From NCBI RefSeq assembly GCF_900143515.1, contig NZ_FSQT01000002.1, forward strand, positions 1,737,501-1,801,500: a DNA stretch of 64,000 nucleotides, read 5' to 3'. Below are positions 33,615 through 42,190 of the stretch, one piece after another. Below the pieces are notes generated by a model. It made no database searches. It worked only from the letters and a program-made list of their open reading frames with translations, and was not told where the DNA came from. Source of the DNA: Micromonospora cremea. Lineage in GTDB: Bacteria; Actinomycetota; Actinomycetes; Mycobacteriales; Micromonosporaceae. Position 1 is the first letter of the stretch; every line of letters begins with the position of its first letter. The position numbers and the translations under genes are program-made.

Positions 33615-36167
33615 GTGGCCGGTCCGAAGGCACGCACGAACCGCGCCGCAGCCCTGCACCGTCGGGCTGCGGCCGTCGCGACCGCCGCGGCCGGCATCCT
33701 CGACGAGACCCGGCCGGCTCCCGCCGATCAGCGCCGCCAGTACGAGGTGGCCGACCGGTTGCGGGCGGTCGCCGCGCGGCTGGCCGCGGGATGGTCGGGG
33801 GCCGCCCTGGACTCGCTCACCGTGGACTCGCCGGCTGGCGACGGCCCGCCGCCCTTCGTGCGGGTCGGCACCGCGGCGCCGTTGGACGACGCCCGCTTTC
33901 CCGCGCTGGTGCCGCTGGTGGGCACCGGGCACCTGAGTGTGGACGCCGACGCCCGGGAACCTCGGGTGGCTGGGTTGCTTCGGGCTGTGCTGCTGCGGTC
34001 GCTGGCGGCGGCACCGGCGGGTGCCCTGCTGGTACGCGCGGTGGACGCCAGGGCGAGCGTCCTCACCCCGTTCGGGGCGCTGGCGGACGCTGGCCTGTTG
34101 CCGCCACCGGCGGTTGACGTGGCAGGTCTGCGCGCGGTGCTGACCGAGGCGGAGCAGTGGGTCACGCCGGGGGCGAGCGGACGACGCCGGCATGACCGGA
34201 CGCTGCTGCTGGTGGTCGCCGCGCTGCCGGAGTTGACCGGCCCGACCGACCTGGCACGGATCGAGGCGTTGGCCGAGCAGGGGCCGGCGGCCGGGCTGCA
34301 CCTGGTGGTGGCCGGCTGGCCGCCCGCCGGCCCGTATGCGGCCCGTGGACCACTGCCGCGCGCCACCCCGCTGGTGCTGCGCAACGCGTACGCGCTGCTC
34401 GGTGACCCGCCGGGGGCGTCCTTCGCCAGCCCTGGCGCCGACCCGCCGGGCGGGCTGAACTCGCCGGTCTTCGTCGAGGCGGACCCGCCGGCCGACCTGG
34501 TCGACGCGGTCTGCCGGCGGCTCGCCGCGCAGGTGGAGGCGGGTTCCCGGTTGGCCCTGGCGGATCTGCTGCCGGCAACGGGTGAGCGGCTGTGGGAGTC
34601 GGATCCCGCGGAGGGGTTGACCACCACGGTCGGTGACGCCGGGGGTCGCCCAGTGCCGCTGGGGTTCACCGAGCTGACCCCGCACTGGCTGGTCAGCGGC
34701 CGATCCGGTGCGGGCCGCGCGGCGTTCCTGACCACCGCGCTGCTCGGGCTCGCGGCCCGGTACGGCCCGGACGACCTGGCGCTCTACCTGGTGGATCTGG
34801 GCGACGGCGAGTCCTTCGTGGAGTTCCTCCAGACCGAGCGGGACCGGTCCTGGGTCCCGCAGGTGCGGGCGGCCGCGATGGCCGCCGACCGGGAGTACGT
34901 CCGGGACCTGCTCGATCAGTTGACGGTCGAGGTGCAGCGCCGGGCCGAGGCCGGCGGGCGCGCCGGTGGGCAACGCTTCGCGGAGCTGCGCCAGCACCGG
35001 CCGCTGCCCCGGATCGTGTGCGTGCTGGACAATCTGCCGCTGATCTTCGCCGAGCGGGACCGGCTGGCCGCCGAGGTGGCCGCCCAGCTGGACGGGCTGG
35101 CCCGCGCCGGCCGGGCGTACGGCGTGCACCTGGTGCTGGCCGGCGCGGGCGAGCTGGGGCTGAGTGGCCGGGCGGACACCGGGCATCGGGATTCGGTGCT
35201 CGGCCAGTTCCCGGTGCGGGTGGCGCTGCCGGGTGGCGGCCCGGTGCTGGAACCGACCAACGATTCAGCCGCCGGCCTTCCGGTGGGCAGCGCGGTGGTG
35301 AACACCGCTGGCGGGCTCGGCGGCCCCCGGGGCGCGATCCGAGGTCACGAGCGGCTGATCCGTCACCCGGATCCGCAGGACCACCCGGAGGTGGTGGATC
35401 GGCTGCGGCACGAGCTGTGGACGGCACGCCCGGCGGGGTCGGTGCCGCCGGTGGTGTTCGCTGGGTATGCCCGTCCGTCGCTGGGCAACGATCCGCGACA
35501 CCGGGCGGCGTTGGCCGGCCAGGCGCACGGGCCGGCCGCTCTGCTCGGCCGGGCGGTGGACGTGGCCCGCTCGACGGTCGCCGTACCGCTGGGGCCGGTG
35601 GCGGGGCGCAACCTCGCGGTGCTGGGATCCGGCCCGGCGGCCGGCGGGCTGCTGGCGACGGCGGCGCGCAGCACGGCGGATCACCACTCGCCGGGCACCG
35701 CCCGGTTCCTGGTGGCGGCACCGGACCCGGGTTCCCGGCCGCTGGCGGAGGCGTTGGCGGCCGAGCTGGCCGTCCGCCATCCGGCCACCATGGTGGACCT
35801 GCCGACGCTGCTCGCGGACACGGACGGGGAGCTGCCTACCTACCTGGTCGTCTTCGGCTTGGACCGGCCGGGGCCCCGTGAGCTGCCGGTGGACCGGCTG
35901 CGCGCGCTGATGCGGGACGGGCCGCCGTCGGGTCGGCACCTGCTGGGCTGGTGGCGGGCGGTGCCACCGTTCGCCGCGTTGCTGGAGCCGGAGGGCGAGG
36001 TGGACAAGCTCGCAGCCGTGGCCGTGCTGGACGTGCCGGCCGCCCAGCTCGCCGCGGTCTTCGGTCGGCCGGTGGAGTGGCGGGCCCGTCCCGACCGGGC
36101 GGTGCTCTGGGACGGACCGGACGAGCGGGGCACGGTCCTGGTGCCGTTCGCCGACGAGGCCGGGTGA
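33615..36167 (+). CDS. FtsK/SpoIIIE-like protein with degenerate ATP sites
   Basis: The 850-residue protein has the build of FtsK/EssC-type multi-domain ATPases. A ~330-residue N-terminal part precedes a P-loop-like domain (HWLVSGRSGAGRAAFLTTAL), the following DDLALYLVDLGDGESFVEFLQTE and a Walker-B-like strand IVCVLDNLPLIF. A second related domain contains GRNLAVLGSGPAAGGLLATA. In the first P-loop the lysine and serine/threonine are replaced (GRSGAGRA, about residues 362-369), the acidic pair of Walker B is Asp-Asn, and the second loop also lacks lysine. It is therefore probably a non-catalytic coupling protein (VirD4/TcpA or EccC relative). GTG 33615 is favoured by AGGGGG 8 nt upstream; GTG 33606 is an alternative. 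Confidence 0.75.
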   Translation: MAGPKARTNRAAALHRRAAAVATAAAGILDETRPAPADQRRQYEVADRLRAVAARLAAGWSGAALDSLTVDSPAGDGPPPFVRVGTAAPLDDARFPALVPLVGTGHLSVDADAREPRVAGLLRAVLLRSLAAAPAGALLVRAVDARASVLTPFGALADAGLLPPPAVDVAGLRAVLTEAEQWVTPGASGRRRHDRTLLLVVAALPELTGPTDLARIEALAEQGPAAGLHLVVAGWPPAGPYAARGPLPRATPLVLRNAYALLGDPPGASFASPGADPPGGLNSPVFVEADPPADLVDAVCRRLAAQVEAGSRLALADLLPATGERLWESDPAEGLTTTVGDAGGRPVPLGFTELTPHWLVSGRSGAGRAAFLTTALLGLAARYGPDDLALYLVDLGDGESFVEFLQTERDRSWVPQVRAAAMAADREYVRDLLDQLTVEVQRRAEAGGRAGGQRFAELRQHRPLPRIVCVLDNLPLIFAERDRLAAEVAAQLDGLARAGRAYGVHLVLAGAGELGLSGRADTGHRDSVLGQFPVRVALPGGGPVLEPTNDSAAGLPVGSAVVNTAGGLGGPRGAIRGHERLIRHPDPQDHPEVVDRLRHELWTARPAGSVPPVVFAGYARPSLGNDPRHRAALAGQAHGPAALLGRAVDVARSTVAVPLGPVAGRNLAVLGSGPAAGGLLATAARSTADHHSPGTARFLVAAPDPGSRPLAEALAAELAVRHPATMVDLPTLLADTDGELPTYLVVFGLDRPGPRELPVDRLRALMRDGPPSGRHLLGWWRAVPPFAALLEPEGEVDKLAAVAVLDVPAAQLAAVFGRPVEWRARPDRAVLWDGPDERGTVLVPFADEAG

Positions 36168-36195
36168 TCCGGCGGTGCGCGCGGGGGGTGTCGGG

Positions 36196-36915
36196 ATGGG
36201 TTCGAACGCGACGGTGACCGGGCCGGGACGGCAGCGGGCCGCCGACCCGGACGGGGACGTCGCGCCGGCGGGCGCCGAGCCCACCACGGCCTGGTCGGAG
36301 TATCTCGCCGCGGCCCGTCAGCTGGACGGGGTACGCCGTAGCGCGGCGGCCGCCGCCGGTGAGCAGGCCCGGTCGGCGGAGGCCGCCCGGGAGGAGCTGA
36401 CGGTGGTCCGCACCGGGCTGGCGAGCCAGCAGGAGCGGCTGCGTGAGCTGGGCGTACCGGCGATCTCGCTGGTGCCGTCCCCGCCGGAGCTGACCGAGGC
36501 GGCCCGGTCGATGGCGGGCGGCCCCGCGGCCGTGCTGGCGGCGCTGCGGGCCGCGCGGGGGTGGGCCGAGGCGGCCGAGGCGGCGCTGGCCGCGGGTGGT
36601 CGGTTCCGCCCGGGGTCCTGGCCGGCGCGGGGACGCAACATCCTGGTGTACGGGCCCCTGGCGCTGCTGGTGCCGCTGATCCAGGTCGTGGTGTTCGGGG
36701 CGACCGGAACGGGCCCGGCCAGTGTGGCGGCGTTGATCTGCGGGCTGCCGATGCCGGCGGTCGCCTTCGTCGCTGGCTGGGTGGGCATCGGTCGGGCGTT
36801 CCGCGCCGGCCCCGGCGAGCGGCTGGACCGTACGGTGCGCTTCGGTGCGCTGGTCTGCCTGGTGCCGGCGGTGCTGGTGACGGCCGGCCTGTTGCTGGCC
36901 CTGCTGGCCGGCTGA
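36196..36915 (+). CDS. Coiled-coil membrane protein ending the T4SS-like operon
   Basis: I do not recognise this 239-residue protein. A helical, Ala/Glu-rich N-terminal half probably forms a coiled coil ([44 protein letters not shown]), and three helices follow (NILVYGPLALLVPLIQVVVFG, ALICGLPMPAVAFVAGWVGIG and ALVCLVPAVLVTAGLLLALLAG). The start is taken as ATG 36196 with a G-rich site upstream; GTG 36175 would add seven residues. It lies 28 bp after the FtsK-like gene and is the last plus-strand gene before folE, so it is probably part of the same complex. Confidence 0.65.
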   Translation: MGSNATVTGPGRQRAADPDGDVAPAGAEPTTAWSEYLAAARQLDGVRRSAAAAAGEQARSAEAAREELTVVRTGLASQQERLRELGVPAISLVPSPPELTEAARSMAGGPAAVLAALRAARGWAEAAEAALAAGGRFRPGSWPARGRNILVYGPLALLVPLIQVVVFGATGTGPASVAALICGLPMPAVAFVAGWVGIGRAFRAGPGERLDRTVRFGALVCLVPAVLVTAGLLLALLAG

Positions 36916-36992
36916 CCGACCGCACCGATCAGGAGCCGGGCAGGTCGGCGGATGGATCGGCCGGGGTACGGCGAGCCCCGGAGACGCAACAG

Positions 36993-37018
36993 CCGGCCGC
37001 CCGGGGTGGGTCGGCCGG
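36993..37018. terminator. Possible bidirectional terminator
   Basis: CCGGCCG (36993-36999) and CGGCCGG (37012-37018) form a 7-bp stem between the convergent ends of the T4SS-like operon and folE. Confidence 0.35.
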
Positions 37019-37037
37019 CCGATAACGCGTCCGGGTG

Positions 37038-37655
37038 TCAGCGGGGGATGATCAGCGCCATCGCCTCGGCCCGCGACTTTGGGTCGTGCTGCAGGGTGCC
37101 GCGCACGGCCGACGTGATGGTCCTGGCACCCGACTTCTGGATGCCGCGCATCGCCATGCACATGTGCTCGCAATCCAGCACGACGACGACGCCCCGCGGG
37201 GCGAGTTTGCTCATCAGCAGATCGGCGACCTGCGAGGTGAGCCGCTCCTGCACCTGCGGCCGGCGGGCGAAGACCTCGACCAGCCGGGCCAGCTTGGACA
37301 GGCCGGTGATCCGTCCGTCCGGGCCGGGGATGTAGCCGATGTGCGCGCTGCCGCGGAACGGCAGCAGGTGATGCTCGCAGAGGCTCATCACGTCGATGTC
37401 CCGGACGATCACCAGCTCTTCGTGGTTGGCCTCGAAGGTGGTGCTGAGCACCTGGGCCGGGTCGACCCGCAGGCCGGCGAAGAGCTCGGCGTACGCCCGG
37501 GCGACCCGGGCCGGCGTCTGCTGGAGCCCGTCGCGGTCCGGGTCCTCCCCGACCGCGATCAGGATCTCCCGGACCGCCTTCTCGATCCGACCCAGGTCGA
37601 TCGCGTCCTCGACCGGGCGGCCGGTCAGCTTGCCGCTGATCAGCCGTGCGGCCAC
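37038..37655 (-). CDS. folE: GTP cyclohydrolase I
   Basis: FolE converts GTP to dihydroneopterin triphosphate, the first step of folate synthesis. The 205-residue protein contains [21 protein letters not shown], the zinc ligands in [20 protein letters not shown] and later [12 protein letters not shown], and [22 protein letters not shown]. The start is uncertain. GTG 37655 has no ribosome site, and the frame stays open upstream with sensible residues ([11 protein letters not shown]) through a hairpin to a CTG that overlaps the ftsH stop. It is normally next to folP; here 13 kb of other genes intervene. Confidence 0.95.
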   Translation of the reverse strand: MAARLISGKLTGRPVEDAIDLGRIEKAVREILIAVGEDPDRDGLQQTPARVARAYAELFAGLRVDPAQVLSTTFEANHEELVIVRDIDVMSLCEHHLLPFRGSAHIGYIPGPDGRITGLSKLARLVEVFARRPQVQERLTSQVADLLMSKLAPRGVVVVLDCEHMCMAMRGIQKSGARTITSAVRGTLQHDPKSRAEAMALIIPR

Positions 37656-37694
37656 GTAGTCCAGCCCGTCGTCGCCGTCGGGCTCGGTCGCGGA

Positions 37695-37728
37695 GACGGC
37701 CAGCTCCCGGTGAGGGGAGCTGGCCGTC
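37695..37728 (-). terminator. Perfect hairpin between ftsH and folE
   Basis: A 14-bp perfect stem (37695-37708 against 37715-37728) with a 6-nt loop begins 11 nt after the ftsH stop. It would end or attenuate the ftsH transcript before folE. Confidence 0.75.
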
Positions 37729-37738
37729 GGGTCGCTGC

Positions 37739-39754
37739 TCAGTGCGTGCCGTCCGAGTTGTTGGACGAGGCGCCGCCGACCGACGCCTGCGCGCCGTCGG
37801 CCTGGGCCTGCGCCTTGAGCGCGTCCTTCTCCGCTGGGGTGAGCACGGGCGGCTCGGTGGAGGGCTGGCGCTTGCCGAAGCCGTTGTACGGAGCCAGCGG
37901 CGGGCGCTTGACCACCCGCGCGCAGATCCGGGCCATGTCGGCGGTGGAGAGGGTTTCCTTCTCCATCAGCTCGAGCACGATGTTGTCCAGGACGTCCCGG
38001 TACTCGACCAGGATCTCCCAGGCCTCGTCGTGCGCCAGCTCGACCAGCGCCCGCATCTCGCCGTCGATCTCGGCAGCCACCGAGTCCGAGTAGTCCCGCT
38101 CGTGGCCCATGTTGCGGCCGAGGAACGGCTCGTCCCCGCTGGTGCCGTACTTGATCGCACCGAGCTTGGAGCTCATGCCGTACTGGGTGATCATCGCGCG
38201 GGCCAGCTGCGTGGCCTTCTCGATGTCGTTGCCGGCTCCGGTGGTGGGCTCGTGGAAGACCAGCTCCTCGGCGGCCCGACCGCCCAGCGCGTACGCCAGG
38301 GTGTCGATCATTTCGGCGCGCGTCTGGGTGTACTTGTCCTCGGTCGGCAGCACCAGGGTGTGGCCCAGCGAGCGGCCACGGGACAGGATCGTCACCTTGT
38401 GCACCGGCGCGGCGTGCGGCAGCGCCCAGGCGACTAGCGCGTGCCCACCCTCGTGGTACGCGGTGATCTTCTTTTCCTGGTCACTCATCACCCGGGTCCG
38501 CCGCTGCGGACCGGCGACCACCCGGTCGATCGACTCTTCGAGCGAGTCGTTGGTGATCGCCCGCTGTTCCTTGCGGGCGGTGAGCAGGGCCGACTCGTTG
38601 ATCACGTTGGCCAGGTCGGCGCCGCTGAAGCCAGGGGTACGCCGGGCCACGGCGTCGAGGTCGACGTCGGGCGTGAACGGCTTGCCCTTGGCGTGCACCC
38701 GCAGGATGGCCTTGCGGCCCTCCATGTCGGGGGCGTCCACCGGGATCTGCCGGTCGAACCGGCCCGGGCGCAGCAGCGCGGGGTCGAGGATGTCCGGCCG
38801 GTTGGTGGCCGCGATCAGGATCACGCCGCCCTTGGTGTCGAAGCCGTCCATCTCGACGAGCAGCTGGTTGAGCGTCTGCTCGCGCTCGTCGTGACCGCCA
38901 CCCATGCCGGCGCCACGGTGCCGGCCGACGGCGTCGATCTCGTCGACGAAGACGATCGCCGGGGCGTTCGTCTTGGCCTGCTCGAACAGGTCACGGACCC
39001 GGCTGGCGCCGACACCGACGAACATCTCGACGAAGTCGGAGCCGGAGATCGAGTAGAACGGCACCCCGGCCTCGCCGGCGACCGCGCGGGCCAGCAGGGT
39101 CTTGCCGGTGCCGGGCGGGCCGAACAGCAGCACGCCCTTCGGGATCTTGGCGCCCAGGGCCTGGTACTTCGCCGGGTTCTGCAGGAAGTCCTTGATTTCG
39201 TACAGCTCCTCGACGGCCTCCTCGGCACCCGCGACGTCCGCGAAGGTCGTCTTCGGAGTGTCCTTGGTGATCATCTTCGCCTTGGACTTGCCGAAGTTGA
39301 GCACCCGGGAGCCGCCGCCCTGCATCTGCGACATGAAGAACAGCAGCAGGAGCACGAGCAGCGCGATCGGCAGCAGGTTGACCAGCAGGCTCACCCAGAT
39401 GCTGTCCGACGAGACCTTGGCGTCGGCCGGGCCGGTGACCCGGTTGTTCGCTTTGGCGTCCAGCACCTCGTTCCAGACCTGGTCCCCAACCTGGTACGGG
39501 AACTGGGCCTCGATCTTGTTGGTGGTGGTCTCGCCGAACTTCGTCTTCTGGGCCAGGTCCAGCTGGAGCGTCTGCTCCTTGTCCTGGAAGACGACCTTAT
39601 TGATCTTGGCGGTGTGGAGCTGGTCGAGCGCAACGGAAGTGTCCACGCGGTGGTAGCTGGGACCAGCGGTGAACAGCTGACTGAGCACAACGGCGCCGAG
39701 GATGACCAGGATGATCCAGACCACCGGTCGGCGGAAGAAACGCGTACGTTCCAT
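37739..39754 (-). CDS. ftsH: ATP-dependent zinc metalloprotease FtsH
   Basis: FtsH is the membrane AAA+ protease that degrades unfolded and regulatory proteins. The 671-residue protein has two N-terminal helices ([19 protein letters not shown] and [19 protein letters not shown]) around an extracellular domain. The AAA module follows, with Walker [10 protein letters not shown], Walker [15 protein letters not shown], pore motif [11 protein letters not shown] and [20 protein letters not shown], then the M41 zinc site [13 protein letters not shown] (HEGGH). The C-terminal tail is Gln/Ser-rich. The ATG at 39752-39754 gives the usual [10 protein letters not shown] start. A long leader with a dispersed repeat lies upstream. 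Confidence 0.97.
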   Translation of the reverse strand: MERTRFFRRPVVWIILVILGAVVLSQLFTAGPSYHRVDTSVALDQLHTAKINKVVFQDKEQTLQLDLAQKTKFGETTTNKIEAQFPYQVGDQVWNEVLDAKANNRVTGPADAKVSSDSIWVSLLVNLLPIALLVLLLLFFMSQMQGGGSRVLNFGKSKAKMITKDTPKTTFADVAGAEEAVEELYEIKDFLQNPAKYQALGAKIPKGVLLFGPPGTGKTLLARAVAGEAGVPFYSISGSDFVEMFVGVGASRVRDLFEQAKTNAPAIVFVDEIDAVGRHRGAGMGGGHDEREQTLNQLLVEMDGFDTKGGVILIAATNRPDILDPALLRPGRFDRQIPVDAPDMEGRKAILRVHAKGKPFTPDVDLDAVARRTPGFSGADLANVINESALLTARKEQRAITNDSLEESIDRVVAGPQRRTRVMSDQEKKITAYHEGGHALVAWALPHAAPVHKVTILSRGRSLGHTLVLPTEDKYTQTRAEMIDTLAYALGGRAAEELVFHEPTTGAGNDIEKATQLARAMITQYGMSSKLGAIKYGTSGDEPFLGRNMGHERDYSDSVAAEIDGEMRALVELAHDEAWEILVEYRDVLDNIVLELMEKETLSTADMARICARVVKRPPLAPYNGFGKRQPSTEPPVLTPAEKDALKAQAQADGAQASVGGASSNNSDGTH

Positions 39755-40229
39755 ACTGTTGTCGAGCGCCGGAGCGCCCGCATCCTCCTGATCGACGTCC
39801 TGACCGTCTGATGGTGTCGCCGCGGTTGTGCGGCGGCCGGAGCCGCCGTGCGGGCCGGCCTCGACCCCGAGACGCGAAAACTGCCGCGCCGCGGTCATTC
39901 GACGGTACACCGTGCACGCGAGGAGTGAGCTTGCGAGCCCCGCACTCGGCACACCTTCGCCATCGACGGCGCGCACCGTGGGCAGGCTCGCCAGCCCTCA
40001 CCGAAACGTACGGCGGGTCCGGGCAGAAGCCGGCGTGGCGGAGAGTCCGGCCCGACCACCCGAACGCCCGGTCACGCGATCGAGGGGGTCGGGCGCGGAG
40101 TAGCCTCCGCGCCACCGGACTCCACGGTAGCCGGAACAGCTGAGAGCGCGCTGAACGTCGGCTTGACGAATGCCGATGCGAGTTGACCTCACGCAGCCGC
40201 CGGACCGGCGGCGATGGCTCCGGCCGGCC
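39755..40229 (-). other. 475-bp region upstream of ftsH
   Basis: No convincing gene. It contains a GC-rich hairpin (stem 39831-39837/39842-39848) in the likely ftsH leader and a copy of a dispersed repeat (39917-39943). Open frames here show no codon bias and run antisense. The ftsH promoter must lie in this stretch, but I cannot place it with confidence. Confidence 0.5.
39917..39943 (+). repeat. Dispersed repeat family D, copy 1
   Basis: GCGAGGAGTGAGC followed after one base by TGCGAGCCCCGC. The same two blocks, six bases apart, occur at 63035-63066. The match is 25 of 25 bases in the two blocks. Confidence 0.7.
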
Positions 40230-40805
40230 TCAGGACCGGGCGTAGACCTCGGGCTTGAGCACCCCGACGTACGGCAGCTCCCGGTAGCGCTCACCGAAGT
40301 CCAGGCCGTACCCGACGACGAACTCGGTCGGGATGTCGAAGCCGACGTACTTGACCGGGACCGGCACCCGGACCGCGTCCGGCTTGCGGAACAGCGCGAC
40401 CACCTCGACGCTCGCTGCGGAGCGGGACTCCAGGTAGCGCAGCAGCCAGGAGAGCGTCAGCCCGGAGTCGACGATGTCCTCGACGACCACCACGTGCCGG
40501 CCGGCGATGTCCCGGTCGAGGTCCTTGAGGATGCGGACCACCCCGGAGGAGGTGGTGCCCTGGCCGTAGGAGGAGATGGCCATGAAGTCGAGCTCGGCCG
40601 GGGGGCCGTTGCGGCCCAACGCCCGGGCGAAGTCCGCCATGAACATCACCGCGCCCTTGAGCACGCAGACCAGCAGCAGTCCGTCGCCCACGTGGGCGTA
40701 GTCGGCGGAGACCTGTTTGGCCAGTTCCGCCGTCTTCTCGCGGATCTGCGCCTCGGAGATGATCACGTGGTCGATGTCGGCGTCGTACCAGGAGCCGTCA
40801 GCCAT
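40230..40805 (-). CDS. hpt: Hypoxanthine phosphoribosyltransferase
   Basis: Hpt salvages hypoxanthine and guanine with PRPP to IMP and GMP. The 191-residue enzyme shows the PRPP-binding motif HVVVVEDIVDSGLTLSWLL, the early PPi loop VCVLKGAVMFMADF, the flexible-loop segment MAISSYGQGTTSSGVVRI and the base-binding PVKYVGFDIPTEFVVGYGLDF. The ATG at 40803-40805 has AGGAG close by. Its place between ftsH and tilS is conserved in actinobacteria (Rv3624c-type). Confidence 0.97.
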   Translation of the reverse strand: MADGSWYDADIDHVIISEAQIREKTAELAKQVSADYAHVGDGLLLVCVLKGAVMFMADFARALGRNGPPAELDFMAISSYGQGTTSSGVVRILKDLDRDIAGRHVVVVEDIVDSGLTLSWLLRYLESRSAASVEVVALFRKPDAVRVPVPVKYVGFDIPTEFVVGYGLDFGERYRELPYVGVLKPEVYARS

Positions 40806-40905
40806 GACTCCTAGCCTGCCGTACGTCGGATGGCCTCCGTCGGCGGGGCCGCACCTTTTGGCGCGGTCCCGCCTGGGATTTTCGCCGCAAAAGCTACCAA
40901 ATACA

Positions 40906-41043
40906 TCAGCTGGTACGGGACCGCCAGCGGCGGCCGTCGTCGCTGGGCTTCCAGTCGGCCGAATCGTGGCTGTCCGCGGTGAGGCCGGCCGACGAGGCGG
41001 CGGCGAGAAGGATCAGGAACAGGAGGAAGAGTAGGAACTCCAT
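40906..41043 (-). CDS. 45-residue membrane peptide
   Basis: The frame from ATG 41043 encodes a hydrophobic segment at once (MEFLLFLLFLILLAAASSAG) followed by a short polar tail (DSHDSADWKPSDDGRRWRS), so it is a small membrane or secreted peptide. It is divergent from the GlxA-type regulator, and the palindrome at 41134-41153 lies between them. An inverted repeat (CTTTTG...CAAAAG, about 40854-40895) follows its stop. There is no family match from memory; coding is supported by composition and by the clean hydrophobic/polar division only. Confidence 0.5.
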   Translation of the reverse strand: MEFLLFLLFLILLAAASSAGLTADSHDSADWKPSDDGRRWRSRTS

Positions 41044-41133
41044 GGCGGCGCTCGCTTTCGCATGGTTGCTGTCGGTTTCGCCGCCGGTGCGCACCGGACT
41101 GAGACCAGTCTGCGACGACTCGCGCCGCTCGGA

Positions 41134-41153
41134 CAGTGGCAGTGATGCCACTG
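41134..41153. promoter_or_regulatory. Perfect palindromic operator upstream of the GlxA-type regulator
   Basis: CAGTGGCA-N4-TGCCACTG is a perfect inverted repeat 41 bp before the regulator start; another TGCCAC half-site follows at about 41166. It lies between two divergent genes and is a likely autoregulatory site. Confidence 0.5.
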
Positions 41154-41193
41154 GGCATCGATTTACTGCCACCTCTCGGGTTACCCTCGTCAC

Positions 41194-42156
41194 ATGCTTC
41201 GCTCCGTGGCCGTCCTCGCCCTCGACCAGGTCGCACCCTTCGAGCTCGGCGTGCTCGCCGAGGTCTTCGGCACCGACCGGACGGCCGACGGTTTCCCCGG
41301 TTACCGCTTCCGCGTGTGCAGCCCGGACGGCGCACCCGTGCGCACCTCGTCCGGCTTCCACCTCACCCCGCACGCCGACCTCGGCCCGGTGGAGGACGCC
41401 GACCTGGTGGCCGTGCCCGCGCACAATCAGGGCACCACCGTTCCCGGCCCGGTGCTCGACGCGCTGCGCCGGGCCGACGCGCGCGGCGCGCACCTGTTCA
41501 GCGTCTGCTCCGGCGCCTTCCTGCTCGGCGCGGCCGGGCTGCTGGACGACCGGGAGTGCACCACCCACTGGCGCTACGTCGACGAGCTGCAACGCCGGTA
41601 CCCGCGCGCCCGGGTGCGCTGCAACTCGCTGTACGTCCACGACGGTCGGCTGCTCACCAGTGCCGGCACGGCGGCCGGCATCGACGCCTGCCTGCACCTG
41701 GTCCGCCAGGAGCACGGCTCGGCCACCGCGACCCGGCTGGCCCGGCGGATGGTGGTCCCGCCGCACCGCGACGGCGGCCAGTCGCAGTACGTCGAGGCGC
41801 CGATCCCGAAGGCGCCCGAGGCGCCCACCCTGGAGCCGGTGCTGGAGTGGCTGATGGGACACCTGGACCGGACGATCACGGTGGAGGAGCTGGCCGCCAG
41901 GGCCGGCATGGCACCGCGTACGTTCGCGCGCCGGTTCCGGGCCGAAACCGGCACCACCCCGCACGACTGGCTCACCAACCAGCGTGTGCTACTCGCCCGA
42001 CGGCTGCTGGAGGAGACCCCGTTGAGCGTGGAGGCGGTCGCCGACCAGGCCGGCTTCAGCGACGCGGCGGCGCTGCGCCACCATTTCAGTCGCCGGGTCG
42101 GCGCCACCCCGCACAGCTACCGGACCACCTTCCGCGACCGGGCGTACAGCGGCTGA
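41194..42156 (+). CDS. GlxA-family transcriptional regulator
   Basis: The 320-residue protein joins an N-terminal DJ-1/PfpI (class I glutamine amidotransferase-like) domain to a C-terminal AraC-type DNA-binding domain. The first has FSVCSGAFLLGAAGLLDDRECTTHW with the nucleophile-elbow Cys; the second has two helix-turn-helix units (ITVEELAARAGMAPRTFARRF and LSVEAVADQAGFSDAAALRHHF) and the family ending GATPHSYRTTF. Such proteins control catabolism of arginine, betaine or nitriles in other bacteria; the ligand here is unknown. A palindrome lies just upstream, and a small membrane peptide gene is divergent from it. Confidence 0.92.
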   Translation: MLRSVAVLALDQVAPFELGVLAEVFGTDRTADGFPGYRFRVCSPDGAPVRTSSGFHLTPHADLGPVEDADLVAVPAHNQGTTVPGPVLDALRRADARGAHLFSVCSGAFLLGAAGLLDDRECTTHWRYVDELQRRYPRARVRCNSLYVHDGRLLTSAGTAAGIDACLHLVRQEHGSATATRLARRMVVPPHRDGGQSQYVEAPIPKAPEAPTLEPVLEWLMGHLDRTITVEELAARAGMAPRTFARRFRAETGTTPHDWLTNQRVLLARRLLEETPLSVEAVADQAGFSDAAALRHHFSRRVGATPHSYRTTFRDRAYSG

Positions 42157-42190
42157 GACCAGCCGACCCGATGCACACCCGCACGGCCGA

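Noticed and set aside
24351..36915. Integrative conjugative element
   Set aside because: No relaxase, integrase, replication initiator, oriT or flanking direct repeats are visible, and the flanking genes are core folate genes.
39391..39783. AGGAGG followed by ATG (39783) as start of another protein or of FtsH
   Set aside because: That ATG is out of frame with FtsH and has no spacing from the AGGAGG; the frame is Arg/Ser-rich noise.
40140..40229. TTGAC-containing stretches as promoters
   Set aside because: They point towards no plus-strand gene in the next kilobases and have no matching -10 box.
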